DNA of 64,000 bases from Nitrospirota bacterium (GCA_016212105.1 JACRHJ010000061.1:1-64000); one strand, 5' to 3'. Shown: positions 36,075 through 44,449, counted from the stretch's first letter. Translations and numbers: made by a program. The notes: generated from the letters alone by a model not told the origin.

Positions 36075-36270
36075 GGTGGGCACTGCCCACCATCTGTCAT
36101 TCCGAGCGGAGTCGAGGAATCTGCTTTTAAGTAGGGGTCGTACCAAGCGAAGCGCGTGTCGGCCCTTGTATGTCACCCCCGTGAAAACGGGGGTCCATTT
36201 TAACTTTATGCATTACAATGGATTCCCGCTGGAGTTTACCCCGGCATGCTTAAAGCCGGGGCGGGAATGA
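36075..36270. repeat. palindromic repeats after maf
   Basis: GGTGGGCACTGCCCACC (36076-36092), a GTCATTCCGAGCGGAGTCGA unit (36096-36122), GTCGTACCAAGCGAAGCGCG (36136-36165), CCCCCGTGAAAACGGGGG (36176-36193), and an inverted GATTCCCGC...GCGGGAATGAC unit (36220-36270) with inner CCCCGGC hairpin. Confidence 0.88.
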
Positions 36271-36323
36271 CAACCATCGGCGCACCGGTGGGGGGGGAAG
36301 TGTTGCTCCGGGCTGGGGGGATA

Positions 36324-37331
36324 ATGGACGTCGCTGTAATCGGCATAAGCCCTGTGGGCTGCACTATCGCCTCGCTCCTGTATGAGGCGGGCGAGGACGT
36401 GACCATAATCGGCCCGCCGGAAAAGCTCGCGCGCATCAACGAGGGCGGCATCACGGTGCGCCAGGTCTGGGACGGCCACATGTCCACGTCGCGCGTCAAG
36501 GCGCGTGCCTCGCTCGACCACACGCCTGACGTGATAGTCTTCGCCACCCGCACGCAGGAGACCGCCGCGGCCGCAGAGGCCGCCGCGCCATACGCGGACG
36601 GGGCCGCCATAGCCACCGTCCAGTACGGCACGAAGATAGAGCAGATAGTCTCGAAGTACCTGCCGAGGGACAACATAGTCACCTGCGTCCTGACGATGGG
36701 CGCGACCTGCTACACGCCGGGCGACGTGACGCTGAACTTCAAGGGGCACATGGTCGTGGGCCGCGCGTACGCCGCCTCGGAGGAGACGGTAGACCTCGTC
36801 CTCGGCCTCATGTCGAAGGTGTTCTTGACCCACAAGGGCAAAAAAATTGCCCACTTCAACTGCACACGGCTCCTTCTGAACCTCCCGTACTGCATACCCG
36901 CCATCATCGGCGAGAAGGTGCAGAAGGCGTTCATGGACAGGGAAGTCGCCGAGGTCGCGGTCCGGCTCCTCGCCGAGGGTATACAGGTAATAGAGGACGC
37001 GGAGGTCCACATCGAACCGCTCCCGGACTTCGCGGAGGGCGCGCTCAAGGCGCTACTGTCCGTACCGCTCGCGGAGGGCGCGGCGCTCTTTTCCGATATG
37101 ACGATGAACATGAGCAGGGTCCCGTGCGAGGGGCCGGTGCTCGGAAGCATCGAGCAGGGCGAGCTGACCGAGATAGACTACTTGAACGGCGAGGTGGTCA
37201 AGATTGCCGGGATACTCGGCCACCCGACCCCGCTCAACTCGCTTATGGTCGAGCTGGTGCACAGGGTCGAGGAGACGAAGCGGTTCTTCACACGGGACGA
37301 GTTCCTGAGGCTGGTCGGCGAGAGGGTGTAA
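36324..37331 (+). CDS. ketopantoate reductase family protein (PanE/ApbA-like)
   Basis: 335 residues. Rossmann N-terminus MDVAVIGISPVGCTIASLL, followed by the ApbA pattern VIVFATRTQETAAAAEA and QYGTKIEQIVSKYLP, and a C-terminal helical domain ending TPLNSLMVELVHRVEE, which is typical. The usual GxGxxG is GISPVG, so one glycine is replaced. NADPH binding may be altered, and a function other than pantoate synthesis is possible. The start at 36324 follows GGGGGG; the longer frame from 36246 is translated repeat. Confidence 0.85.
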   Translation: MDVAVIGISPVGCTIASLLYEAGEDVTIIGPPEKLARINEGGITVRQVWDGHMSTSRVKARASLDHTPDVIVFATRTQETAAAAEAAAPYADGAAIATVQYGTKIEQIVSKYLPRDNIVTCVLTMGATCYTPGDVTLNFKGHMVVGRAYAASEETVDLVLGLMSKVFLTHKGKKIAHFNCTRLLLNLPYCIPAIIGEKVQKAFMDREVAEVAVRLLAEGIQVIEDAEVHIEPLPDFAEGALKALLSVPLAEGAALFSDMTMNMSRVPCEGPVLGSIEQGELTEIDYLNGEVVKIAGILGHPTPLNSLMVELVHRVEETKRFFTRDEFLRLVGERV

Positions 37332-37337
37332 CAACGA

Positions 37338-37375
37338 CAGGCAGGGCGGGCACGGAGGCCCGCCCCTACACAAAA
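37338..37375. repeat. GGGCGGG-family palindrome between the PanE-like gene and murI
   Basis: GGGCGGGCACGGAGGCCCGCCC at 37345-37366, followed by CTACA. Confidence 0.85.
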
Positions 37376-37394
37376 GCATGGAAAGAACAAGCGT

Positions 37395-38195
37395 ATGTCA
37401 CCTGACAGCCCCATAGGCGTTTTCGACTCCGGCATCGGAGGCCTGACCGTACTCAAGGAGATAAAGGCGCGCCTGCCGCACGAGAACATCATATACTTTG
37501 GTGACACCGCCCGCGTCCCGTACGGCATAAAGTCCGGCGAGACGGTCACACGGTTCTCCCGCGAGATATCCGAGTACCTCGTCGGACAGGGCGTGAAGAT
37601 GCTCGTGGTCGCGTGCAACACCGCGTCGTCCGTCGCTCTCCCGACGCTCCGGGACAACTACCCGCTGCCGGTAATCGGCGTACTGATGCCCGGCGCGTAC
37701 GCCGCCGCGCGCGCGACGAAGTCCGAGCGTGTCGGCGTCATCGGCACCGAGGGCACGGTGAACTCCGGCGCGTACGCGCGCCTGATACGGAACATCCGCT
37801 CCGGCACGATGGTATTCGCGCACGCATGCCCGCTGTTCGTGCCGCTGGTGGAGGAGGGGCGGTTGTCCGGCCCAATAACCCGCCTCGCCGCGGAGGAGTA
37901 CCTCGCACCGCTCATGCTCGAAGACATAGACACTCTGGTGCTGGGCTGCACGCACTACCCGCTCCTGAAGGAGACCATAGCCGGTGTCATGGGCCCGGAA
38001 GTGGAGCTGATAGACTCCGCATTCGAGACCGCGCGCGAGGTCGAGCGGGTGCTTGACAAGCTCGACATGCTGAACAAGTCCGGCGCGCCCGGTAACACGC
38101 GCTACGCCGTGTCCGACGCGCCTGAGCGGTTCAAAAGGATAGGCGAGCGGTTCCTCGGGTACGAGGTGCCGGAGGTGGAGAAGGTGGAGTTGTAG
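37395..38195 (+). CDS. murI: glutamate racemase
   Basis: 266 residues. Makes D-glutamate for peptidoglycan. Signatures: GVFDSGIGGLTVLKEI, the first catalytic Cys in VVACNTASS, and the second in LVLGCTHYPLL. ATG at 37395 follows AAGAACAAGCGT; spacing is acceptable. The 120 bases after it hold nothing I recognise. Confidence 0.96.
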   Translation: MSPDSPIGVFDSGIGGLTVLKEIKARLPHENIIYFGDTARVPYGIKSGETVTRFSREISEYLVGQGVKMLVVACNTASSVALPTLRDNYPLPVIGVLMPGAYAAARATKSERVGVIGTEGTVNSGAYARLIRNIRSGTMVFAHACPLFVPLVEEGRLSGPITRLAAEEYLAPLMLEDIDTLVLGCTHYPLLKETIAGVMGPEVELIDSAFETAREVERVLDKLDMLNKSGAPGNTRYAVSDAPERFKRIGERFLGYEVPEVEKVEL

Positions 38196-38319
38196 ACTTT
38201 GGGTTGGGGTGTTGTTAGAAGGTTGATGTATGAGGAATTTAGAGGCTGGGCGGGGATTTTGAGGTAGCTCACTCATTATGGTACCCCAAGCCTGTATGAA
38301 TTGACGACGCCGGATAACA

Positions 38320-38502
38320 CTACTTCACCTCACCCAGCATCTTGATGATATGCCTGGCAAGGCTGTCCGTAATCTCGTTATGCCTCGGGACAGGTTGAGA
38401 AATATTGTTCTCCGGGTTCTGATACCAGTCGTGCCGTCCGCCGTGCCTTATGAGGACGCATCCCATATCCTCGAGCTTCCTTATCAGCGCACGTCTCTTC
38501 AC
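38320..38502 (-). CDS. hicA: HicA-type mRNA interferase toxin
   Basis: 60 residues. The dsRNA-binding-like fold starts with KRRALIRKLEDMGCVLIRHG and holds the catalytic His in GGRHDWYQNP, and ends with HNEITDSLARHIIKML. HicA toxins cleave mRNA. It overlaps hicB by 4 bases, antitoxin first, which is the less common but known order. Confidence 0.92.
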   Translation of the reverse strand: MKRRALIRKLEDMGCVLIRHGGRHDWYQNPENNISQPVPRHNEITDSLARHIIKMLGEVK

Positions 38503-38690
38503 TTGATCTCAAGCTCGGCGACCCGGCGGACATGCGGGATGTCGCCGCTGGTCAAGTCCTTGTAGACGTCTATCAGATTCTCCTTGAGATCCTCCAGTGT
38601 CTCGCCCTGAGTCATGTAGTCGGGATACTCCTCAAGATACCCGACCCACATGCCGTCTTCCTGCCAGTACACGTACTTCCGTGCATCCAT
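38499..38690 (-). CDS. hicB: HicB-type antitoxin
   Basis: 63 residues, an RNase H-like HicB fold: YVYWQEDGMWVGYLEEYPDY and GETLEDLKENLIDVYKDL. It lacks the C-terminal DNA-binding domain found in longer HicB proteins. The ATG at 38690 has GGAGAA five bases upstream. It neutralises HicA. Confidence 0.9.
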   Translation of the reverse strand: MDARKYVYWQEDGMWVGYLEEYPDYMTQGETLEDLKENLIDVYKDLTSGDIPHVRRVAELEIK

Positions 38691-38744
38691 GTTATTCTCC
38701 GTTCTCACGCAGCGCGAAGGCAAACCGCAACTCCGTGCCAGACC

Positions 38745-38951
38745 CTACTTCGACATTATCGCCTCAACAATGGATATGTCCTTCCGTATCCATTCGTTGA
38801 CGATGGCCCCAATCTCGACTCCCTTTTTCTTCGAGAGCTTTCTGAGCGCCTCGACCGTATCCTGTTCGAGGTAGACAGGCAACATAAGCTCGGCATCGGG
38901 GTGATGAAACTTGCCGCGTTCACCTTTGGAGAAATCGTACTCTTTTTTCAT
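38745..38951 (-). CDS. BrnA-like antitoxin
   Basis: 68 residues ending in a ribbon-helix-helix-type segment: ELMLPVYLEQDTVEALRKLS and EIGAIVNEWIRKDISI. Length and position directly after the BrnT toxin, with a 4-base overlap, fit BrnA. RHH antitoxins repress their own operon. Confidence 0.82.
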   Translation of the reverse strand: MKKEYDFSKGERGKFHHPDAELMLPVYLEQDTVEALRKLSKKKGVEIGAIVNEWIRKDISIVEAIMSK

Positions 38952-39247
38952 TTGCCTGCCTCCTTGTACTGCCTGGCTTCCGTCCGAGTCGCCTTGCGTG
39001 CGGAAATTACACGGACCTTTATTGCGTGTTCTTCTATGTGCTGGTATGTGTGAACGACCACCAATAACGCGTCGTTGTTGTCACTCCCCATCGTTACCCA
39101 GCGGTCTTGATCCTCGCTGTGTTCTTCATCGAATATTGTCAAAGCCAGAGGGTCGAGGAAAACTGTGGACGCCTGCTCAAAGCTTAACTTATGTTTTCGC
39201 AGGTTAGTTTCCGCCTTATCGGGGTCCCAATCAAAGTAATAGCGCAC
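38948..39247 (-). CDS. BrnT-type RNase toxin
   Basis: 99 residues from a GTG at 39247 with GAGGG upstream; the longer frame from 39292 lacks a site. Signatures: FDWDPDKAETNLRKHKLSF, FLDPLALTIFDEEHSED, RWVTMGSDNNDALLVVVHT and RVISARKATRTEARQY. Toxin first, antitoxin second, as in brnTA. Confidence 0.9.
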   Translation of the reverse strand: MRYYFDWDPDKAETNLRKHKLSFEQASTVFLDPLALTIFDEEHSEDQDRWVTMGSDNNDALLVVVHTYQHIEEHAIKVRVISARKATRTEARQYKEAGK

Positions 39248-39266
39248 TATAACCCTCGTTAATATA

Positions 39267-39597
39267 TTATACCCAAAGGTCGAGACGTGCAACGGTAATT
39301 GTCGAAGGCCATTCTTGCCCGCTGTTTAACTTGTATATTAAATACCAGTTGAAGTCAAATATTTTCGCATTTTCAAATCCGGCCATACCCCAGGAAACCA
39401 TTCGAATAACCGCCTTCGCACTTGCCGGTATCATCGTATAACACCTGCATAAACAGATAGTTAGCCCGCGAGTCCGCCTTGACAAACCAGTTACTTGGTG
39501 TATACTTTACATTAGATGCGCAACATGGCCGGGTGTGGCTGATACCGCATTTCCCGGCCGGAATCACGAAGGAGGTGGTTGGTATGTTGCCGGTCAA
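39267..39597 (-). pseudogene. possible frameshifted remnant of a secreted-type protein
   Basis: Two overlapping minus-strand frames look protein-like. One (39373-39560) reads SNWFVKADSRANYLFMQVLY and on to YSNGFLGYGRI before a stop; the other (39267-39386) reads MAGFENAKIFDFNWYLIYKL and on to TVARLDLWV. A single frameshift near 39380 would join them. The region is less GC-rich than its surroundings. I cannot name a family, and chance is possible. Confidence 0.22.
39479..39506 (+). promoter_or_regulatory. sigma70-type promoter of hsp20
   Basis: TTGACA (39479-39484), 16 bases, TATACT (39501-39506). The leader to the ATG at 39584 is about 70 bases. I see no CIRCE element. Confidence 0.7.
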
Positions 39598-40069
39598 ATG
39601 GGCTCCGTTCAGGGAACTCGACTCGCTCCACAGGGACCTCGACTCGATGTTCCAGAGGCTCGTCGGGAAGTCCGAGGGCTGGATGCCCGCGTTCCGCCTG
39701 GGCGGGGAGGGTTACGGACTCCCGCATACCGAGATAGTGAGGAAGGGCGACAAGCTGAGCATGCACATCGAGTTGCCGGGCATCGACCCCAAGGACGTGG
39801 AGATCGAGGTCCACGGCAACCTGCTCACCATCAAGGGCGAGCGGAAGATGGACAAGGAGACTAAGGAGGAGGACTACGTCGTCAGGGAGATCGGCTACGG
39901 GACGTTCGAGAGGAGCTTCACGCTGCCCGAGGGCGTGGACACCGACAAGATAAAGGCCGGTTACCACAACGGCATCCTCGAACTGACCATGCCCGCCGGC
40001 AAGGCGGTCAAGGGCAGGAAGATAGAGATAGAGACGGTCGAGGAGCACAAGAAGCTGAAGGCCGCATAA
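39584..40069 (+). CDS. small heat shock protein, Hsp20 family
   Basis: 161 residues. Alpha-crystallin domain at about 45-145: KGDKLSMHIELPGIDPKDVE, the strand VHGNLLTIKGER and the C-terminal GILELTMPAG. ATP-independent holdase. The ATG at 39584 has AAGGAGGTGG upstream, almost a perfect ribosome site, in keeping with strong expression on demand. A clear terminator follows at 40107. Confidence 0.94.
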   Translation: MLPVKWAPFRELDSLHRDLDSMFQRLVGKSEGWMPAFRLGGEGYGLPHTEIVRKGDKLSMHIELPGIDPKDVEIEVHGNLLTIKGERKMDKETKEEDYVVREIGYGTFERSFTLPEGVDTDKIKAGYHNGILELTMPAGKAVKGRKIEIETVEEHKKLKAA

Positions 40070-40106
40070 GCCGAGACGACACTGACGGCCAGAGTACACG
40101 GACGCG

Positions 40107-40139
40107 AAGCCTCCCTGCAATATGCGGGGAGGCTTTTTC
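40107..40139 (+). terminator. rho-independent terminator of hsp20
   Basis: Stem AAGCCTCCC (40107-40115) pairs with GGGAGGCTT (40127-40135), followed by a T-run. Confidence 0.85.
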
Positions 40140-40175
40140 TTGTATGGGCGGTTTGGGCGCGCGGGCAAAAAGTGG

Positions 40176-40204
40176 TTGACTAAAACGGCTCTATTTGTTA
40201 AACT
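40176..40204 (+). promoter_or_regulatory. sigma70-type promoter of the DksA/TraR-like gene
   Basis: TTGACT (40176-40181), 17 bases, TAAACT (40199-40204); leader about 50 bases. Confidence 0.65.
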
Positions 40205-40259
40205 CCGGCATTAAAATTCATCCGGCCCGGCAAAAGGGCTGAGAAGGGGTGGCCACCAG

Positions 40260-40619
40260 ATGGACCGCAAGTTGACCGATATAAAGAAGAAGCTCGAAGA
40301 GCAGAGGGCCCAGCTCCTGTTGGAGGCGGGCGAGACCATCAGCGGCGGGCTGAAGCCGGAGAAGGAAAACTACGCCGACCTGGGAGACCAGGCCTCCGCC
40401 GAGTCCGACAGGAATTTACTGTTAAGGCTCCGCGGCCGCGAGCAGAAGCTCCTCAAGAAGATCGACGAGGCCCTGAAGCGCATCGAGGACGGGACCTTCG
40501 GCATCTGCGAGACGTGCGGCGAGAAGATCGGCATCAAGCGCCTCGAGGCGAGGCCGGTCACGACGCTCTGCATTGACTGCAAGACCGCGCAGGAAGAGGA
40601 AGAGAAGCTCAGGAAGTAA
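40260..40619 (+). CDS. DksA/TraR family zinc-finger protein
   Basis: 119 residues. A coiled coil with the tip motif DLGDQASAESD (the DxxDxA pattern important in DksA) is followed by a C4 zinc finger CETCG...CIDC with 17 residues between the pairs. DksA-type proteins enter the RNA polymerase secondary channel and act with ppGpp. Slightly shorter than E. coli DksA (151). It is followed after 28 bases by a flavodoxin-like gene. Confidence 0.92.
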   Translation: MDRKLTDIKKKLEEQRAQLLLEAGETISGGLKPEKENYADLGDQASAESDRNLLLRLRGREQKLLKKIDEALKRIEDGTFGICETCGEKIGIKRLEARPVTTLCIDCKTAQEEEEKLRK

Positions 40620-40647
40620 ACCCCCAGCCGCCTGACAGGAGGACGCC

Positions 40648-41124
40648 ATGCCGAGGGTGCTTATACTCTACTACACGAGGACGGGCAACACCGAGAAGAT
40701 GGCGCGCCTCGTCGAGGAGGGCGTCAAGGGCGAGGGCATCGAGGCCGTGGTCAAGCCCGTCGCCGACGCCACGCTCGACGACCTCCAGGCGGCCGACGGC
40801 ATCGTCATCGGCTCACCAACCTACTACGGCCTCCCGGCCGCCGAAATCATCAGACTCATTGACGACAGCGTGAAGCTCCACGGCCGGCTCGAAGGCAAGG
40901 TCGGCGGCGCGTACTCGTCCGCGGCCAACATCGGCGGCGGCAACGAGACGGTCATCATGTCCATCATCCAGGCGATGCTCGTGCACGGCATGGTCGTCCA
41001 GGGCATACCCAAGGGCGACCACTACGGCCCGGTCTCCATCGGCGCGCCGGACGAACGCGCGACGAAGCAGTGCAGGCTATTGGGCGAGCGCGTAGCGAAG
41101 CTGGTCAAGAAGCTCGCGGGGTAA
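40648..41124 (+). CDS. flavodoxin/WrbA-like NAD(P)H quinone oxidoreductase family protein
   Basis: 158 residues. FMN-binding flavodoxin fold: phosphate loop YYTRTGNTEKMA, GIVIGSPTYYGLP and the GGAYSSAANIGGGNETV loop. WrbA proteins reduce quinones by two electrons. The family members are usually nearer 200 residues, so this is a short form. Ribosome site AGGAGGACGCC before the ATG; likely cotranscribed with the DksA-like gene. Confidence 0.87.
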   Translation: MPRVLILYYTRTGNTEKMARLVEEGVKGEGIEAVVKPVADATLDDLQAADGIVIGSPTYYGLPAAEIIRLIDDSVKLHGRLEGKVGGAYSSAANIGGGNETVIMSIIQAMLVHGMVVQGIPKGDHYGPVSIGAPDERATKQCRLLGERVAKLVKKLAG

Positions 41125-41134
41125 GGGGCCGGCC

Positions 41135-41275
41135 TGAATGTCATTCTGAGCGAAGCTAAGAATCTGCCTATATCTTATAAATGGGGCCGACCTGTGTGTC
41201 GGCCCTTCCGGGTTAAGGCACTGGAGGAACCCCCTCACCCCAACCCCTCTCCCGCGAGGAGAGGGGATTTTGATA
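41135..41275. repeat. palindromic repeats after the flavodoxin gene
   Basis: GTCATTCTGAGCGAAGCTAA unit (41138-41168), GGGCCGACCTGTGTGTCGGCCC (41184-41205) and CCCCTCTCCCGCGAGGAGAGGGG (41243-41267). Confidence 0.88.
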
Positions 41276-41289
41276 GTGTCTTGGTGGCT

Positions 41290-41637
41290 ATGGCTAAACG
41301 CGCGATTATAGAGAAGGTCAGGAAATACCTTCACATCCTCCGGGATAACGGGTTCCCTGTCACCAGCGGAATCCTGTACGGCAGCTATGTGCGTGGCGAT
41401 GAGACTCCTGACAGCGACATAGACGTTATGGTACTGTCCCCACTCTTTGACAAGGACCACAGGGCGCGTGTTGGCCAGCTCTGGTCGCTGACCCGTAAAG
41501 TGGACAACCGCATCGAGCCCGTGCCTGTCGGCGAGGAGCGGTTCAAGACCGACAACGTGTCCCCGCTCCTTGCGATCGCGAGGCAGGAGGGGGTGATGGT
41601 GAGGATTCGGAAGAAGAAGCTTGAGAAAGCTGGATAA
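41290..41637 (+). CDS. lone MNT-type nucleotidyltransferase
   Basis: 115 residues. Core motif GILYGSYVRGDETPDSDIDV. Followed by KVDNRIEPVPV. No HEPN partner is adjacent; the next gene is a flavin reductase. The ATG at 41290 has a weak GGTGG site, and the upstream frame is translated repeat (PNPSPARRG). It may be an orphan antitoxin or an independent enzyme. Confidence 0.82.
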   Translation: MAKRAIIEKVRKYLHILRDNGFPVTSGILYGSYVRGDETPDSDIDVMVLSPLFDKDHRARVGQLWSLTRKVDNRIEPVPVGEERFKTDNVSPLLAIARQEGVMVRIRKKKLEKAG

Positions 41638-41642
41638 CTTAA

Positions 41643-41670
41643 TAAAGGGGCTGACCTGTGTGTCGGCCCT
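41643..41670. repeat. GGGCCGAC-family palindrome
   Basis: GGGGCTGACCTGTGTGTCGG at 41646-41665, a slightly mismatched copy of the family. Confidence 0.75.
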
Positions 41671-41691
41671 TCAATTTTACCGGAGGATATC

Positions 41692-42270
41692 ATGACCAAG
41701 AAGACCCTCGGCCCGCAGACGATGCTTTACCCCATGCCAGCGCTCCTCATAGGCGCGGACGTGGACGGCAAGCCCAACTTCATGGCCGCATCCTGGAGCG
41801 GGATAGCGTGCACCGAGCCGCCGATGCTGACCGTCGCCTTCCAGCCGCAGAGGCACACCCTGAAGGGCGTCAAGAAGAACCGGACGTTCTCCGTGAACAT
41901 ACCCTCGGTCGCCCAGATGAAGGAGACCGACTATACCGGCATCTTCTCCGGGAGCAAGGAGCCGGACAAGACCGCTATCGCGGGCTTCGAGGTCTTCTAC
42001 GGCGCGACAAATGGCGCGCCGATGATCGCCCAGTGCCCGGTCAACCTCGAATGCACCGTGGTCATCACGCTGGAGCTGGGCAGCCACGACCTCATCGTCG
42101 GCCAGATACGCGAGGTGCACGCGAGCGAGGACGTGCTCGACGCGGACGGCAAGGTGGACCCGGCGAAGGTGGACCCGCTGATATTCACCGTCCCGGACAG
42201 GAGCTACCGCCGTATGGGCGAGGTAGTCGGCAAGGCCTTCAAGGTTGGGGCGGAACTGAAGAAGGGGTAA
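41692..42270 (+). CDS. flavin reductase domain protein (flavoredoxin-like)
   Basis: 192 residues. FMN-binding split-barrel: PMPALLIGADVDGKPNFMAA, SWSGIACTEPPMLTVAFQP, KNRTFSVNIPS and YGATNGAPMIAQCPVNLEC. Such proteins reduce flavin or carry electrons in anaerobes. The ATG is 4 bases after GGAGGATATC. Its last codons (KAFKVGAELKKG) are echoed at nucleotide level in two decayed loci downstream. Confidence 0.9.
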   Translation: MTKKTLGPQTMLYPMPALLIGADVDGKPNFMAASWSGIACTEPPMLTVAFQPQRHTLKGVKKNRTFSVNIPSVAQMKETDYTGIFSGSKEPDKTAIAGFEVFYGATNGAPMIAQCPVNLECTVVITLELGSHDLIVGQIREVHASEDVLDADGKVDPAKVDPLIFTVPDRSYRRMGEVVGKAFKVGAELKKG

Positions 42271-42274
42271 GAGA

Positions 42275-42335
42275 CGATGTCCCGCCTGTAGGGGTAGTGC
42301 CAGGCGAAGCGCGTGCCGGCCCTTTCTTCAGTATC
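42275..42335. repeat. degenerate GCCGTACC-family unit
   Basis: GGGTAGTGCCAGGCGAAGCGCGTGCCGGCCC at 42292-42322 in outline matches the GGCCGTACCAAGCGAAGCGC units elsewhere but has changes in both arms. Confidence 0.65.
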
Positions 42336-42367
42336 GAGATGCGGCTGTTATCACGGTATAATTGTCC

Positions 42368-44344
42368 ATGTTGAAATCGTTCCTCGACAGCATCCTCCCC
42401 CGTGGAATACGTCTCCCGCTGGCCGTAATCGCGGTCGCATGCATCGGCGTGTACATGAACACGCTCTTCTGCGGCTTAGTGGACGACGACATACTCCAGG
42501 TGCTCGGCAACGACTGGATCAAGGACGTCCGAAACCTTCCGGAGATATTCACGGACACCGCCTGGGGTTTCTACAGCCACAAGGCCGGCAACTACTACCG
42601 GCCGATGATGCACGTGGTATACATGTTCAACTACCACGTCTTTGGCCTCGCCCCGTGGGGCTTCCACCTCGTCAACGTCCTTCTCCATTTCCTGGTCACG
42701 GTGGTGGCGTACATGCTGGCAAGGGAGCTGTTGCCCAGGCCTGTCCAGCCGTCTCCAGTCCCGCACGCAACCCCGGCGCTCGTCGCGGCCCTGCTGTTCG
42801 CGGTCACCCCCATTCATTCCGAATCCGTCGCGTGGGTGGCGAGCGTGCCGGAGCTTGTCTACACGCTTTGCTTTCTCACGGCCTTGTATATGTACATAAA
42901 GTACGTGCATGGTTTCCGGCCAGGCTACTATATATCGCTTGCCGCTTACTTCGTCGCTACGCTCGCAAAGGAGCCCGCGCTCACACTGCCGCTGGTCATC
43001 CTGTGCTACGAGCACGGCTTCCGGAGGGCCGGCGAGAGGCAGGCCACATATATCGGGAGGTACGCGCCGTACATCGCCGTCTCCCTGCTGTATCTCGGAA
43101 TCAGGTATGGCGTACTGAGCGGCTTCGCGCCCCAGGTGCGCCACGCCGGCCTCGGGGCGTACGTCTACGTCATAAACGTGTTCCCGCTCTTTGCCAAGTA
43201 CCTTCTCAAGCTGCTCCTGCCGGTAAACCTGAACGCGTTCCACGTATTCCATCCGATAAAGACTCTCGCGGGGGTGACCGGGGTTGTCTCTGTCGCGGTG
43301 TTCATAGGGGTCATGCTGCTCGCGGCAAGGGCGTTCAAGCGGGACGGCGCCGTATTCCTCGCACTTGCCATAATCGTCCTGCCGCTCCTGCCGGCGCTCT
43401 ATATACCCGCGCTCGGCGAGAACACGTTCGCGGAGAGGTACCTCTACCTGCCGTCGTTCGGGTTTACGCTCCTCGCGGGCCGGCTTTGGGGCAGCTTTTC
43501 CATCCTCTCCCCTCGCGTGAACATCACTCCACCTCACCCGGCCATCCGGGCCACCCTCCCCCACAAGGAGGGATGGATAGTGGAAGGGGGCTGTCAGGGG
43601 GCCGGGGGAGAAGGGGAGCCCGCGCTTGTCATTAATAAGGACCGCATGACTTATGCGCTGTACGCCTGCCTCGCCGCCGTCCTCTGTCTTTACGCAGCAG
43701 GTACAATAAACCGGAACGCGGTCTGGAAGGACGACCTTACACTCGCTACCGACATGGTGGAACGCTCCCCGGACGGCGCGAAGCCGCGCTCATATCTCGG
43801 CAGCACGCTCGGCAGGCTCGGCCGGGACGACGAGTCCATCGTTCAGCTCAAGGAGGCGCTCAGGCTCGACCCCGCGGACTCCGAGGCGAGGAGCCACCTG
43901 GGGCTGGAACTCAGGAAGAAGGGGCAGGTAGACCAGGCCATCGAGGAGTACATCCTGGCGCTTGAGTACGGGACGTCGCTCAGGCCAGCGGCCATCCTCA
44001 ACAACCTGGGAGACGCATACAACATCAAGGGACAGCCCGGCCTCGCTACAGCGCAGTACACAGAGGCCCTACGGCTGGAGCCGGACAACGCGCTGGCCCA
44101 CTTCAACCTCGGGCTGACGTACGTGCATGAGGGCCGCGCGGACGACGCGCTCACACATATGCGGATCGCTGCCGGTTTGAAGCCGGACAAACCGGAGTTC
44201 AGAAACGGCCTCGGTATCGCGTATGCGGAAAAGGGGATGGCGGGCGATGCTGTCAGGGAGTTCGAGGAGGCTGTCAGGCTCGCGCCTGAGAACCAGGGGT
44301 TCCGGGAGAACCTGGAGCGGGCGAGGGGGATGGGCGGGAGATAA
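42368..44344 (+). CDS. TMTC-like membrane O-glycosyltransferase homologue with C-terminal TPRs
   Basis: 658 residues. N-terminal half: about ten membrane helices with the TMTC pattern GLVDDDILQVLGNDWIKD, NYYRPMMHVVYMFNY and HLVNVLLHFL. TMTC proteins transfer mannose to proteins in eukaryotes; bacterial homologues are uncharacterised. C-terminal half: at least five TPRs (about 465-650). At about 380-425, between the last helices, a translated repeat block lies in frame (see repeat 43505-43625). The ATG at 42368 has no clear ribosome site; a TATAAT lies 6 bases before it. Confidence 0.87.
   Translation: MLKSFLDSILPRGIRLPLAVIAVACIGVYMNTLFCGLVDDDILQVLGNDWIKDVRNLPEIFTDTAWGFYSHKAGNYYRPMMHVVYMFNYHVFGLAPWGFHLVNVLLHFLVTVVAYMLARELLPRPVQPSPVPHATPALVAALLFAVTPIHSESVAWVASVPELVYTLCFLTALYMYIKYVHGFRPGYYISLAAYFVATLAKEPALTLPLVILCYEHGFRRAGERQATYIGRYAPYIAVSLLYLGIRYGVLSGFAPQVRHAGLGAYVYVINVFPLFAKYLLKLLLPVNLNAFHVFHPIKTLAGVTGVVSVAVFIGVMLLAARAFKRDGAVFLALAIIVLPLLPALYIPALGENTFAERYLYLPSFGFTLLAGRLWGSFSILSPRVNITPPHPAIRATLPHKEGWIVEGGCQGAGGEGEPALVINKDRMTYALYACLAAVLCLYAAGTINRNAVWKDDLTLATDMVERSPDGAKPRSYLGSTLGRLGRDDESIVQLKEALRLDPADSEARSHLGLELRKKGQVDQAIEEYILALEYGTSLRPAAILNNLGDAYNIKGQPGLATAQYTEALRLEPDNALAHFNLGLTYVHEGRADDALTHMRIAAGLKPDKPEFRNGLGIAYAEKGMAGDAVREFEEAVRLAPENQGFRENLERARGMGGR
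43505..43625. repeat. repeat block in frame inside the TMTC-like gene
   Basis: CTCCCCTCGCG, CACCCGGCCATCCGGGCC, CCTCCCCCACAAGGAGGG and a G-rich CCGGGGGAGAAGGGG stretch are the modules of the CCCCTC family found in gaps, here in coding sequence. They encode about 40 Pro/Gly/Glu-rich residues in a loop between membrane helices without breaking the frame. Confidence 0.8.
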
Positions 44345-44377
44345 TAGATATGCCGTCCCGGCCGGGGCGGTCTGTTC

Positions 44378-44396
44378 GAAACCTGTTGAAAACCGG
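44378..44396 (+). repeat. 19-bp direct repeat, left copy
   Basis: GAAACCTGTTGAAAACCGG, identical to 44996-45014. Together they bracket the TumE-type locus. TTGAAA inside it, 17 bases before TAGATT (44409), could also act as a promoter. Confidence 0.85.
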
Positions 44397-44449
44397 TGGG
44401 TTTGGTGGTAGATTGTTGTATAGAGCATAGATGTTACGAGGGGGGGACA

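Noticed and set aside
41194..41289. Upstream extension of the MNT gene at 41290
   Set aside because: The extension translates repeat sequence (PNPSPARRG) and lacks a ribosome site.
42357..42362. TATAAT directly before the TMTC-like gene as a promoter
   Set aside because: There is no -35 at 16-18 bases and the start codon is only 6 bases away, so a leaderless transcript would be needed; evidence is too thin to list.
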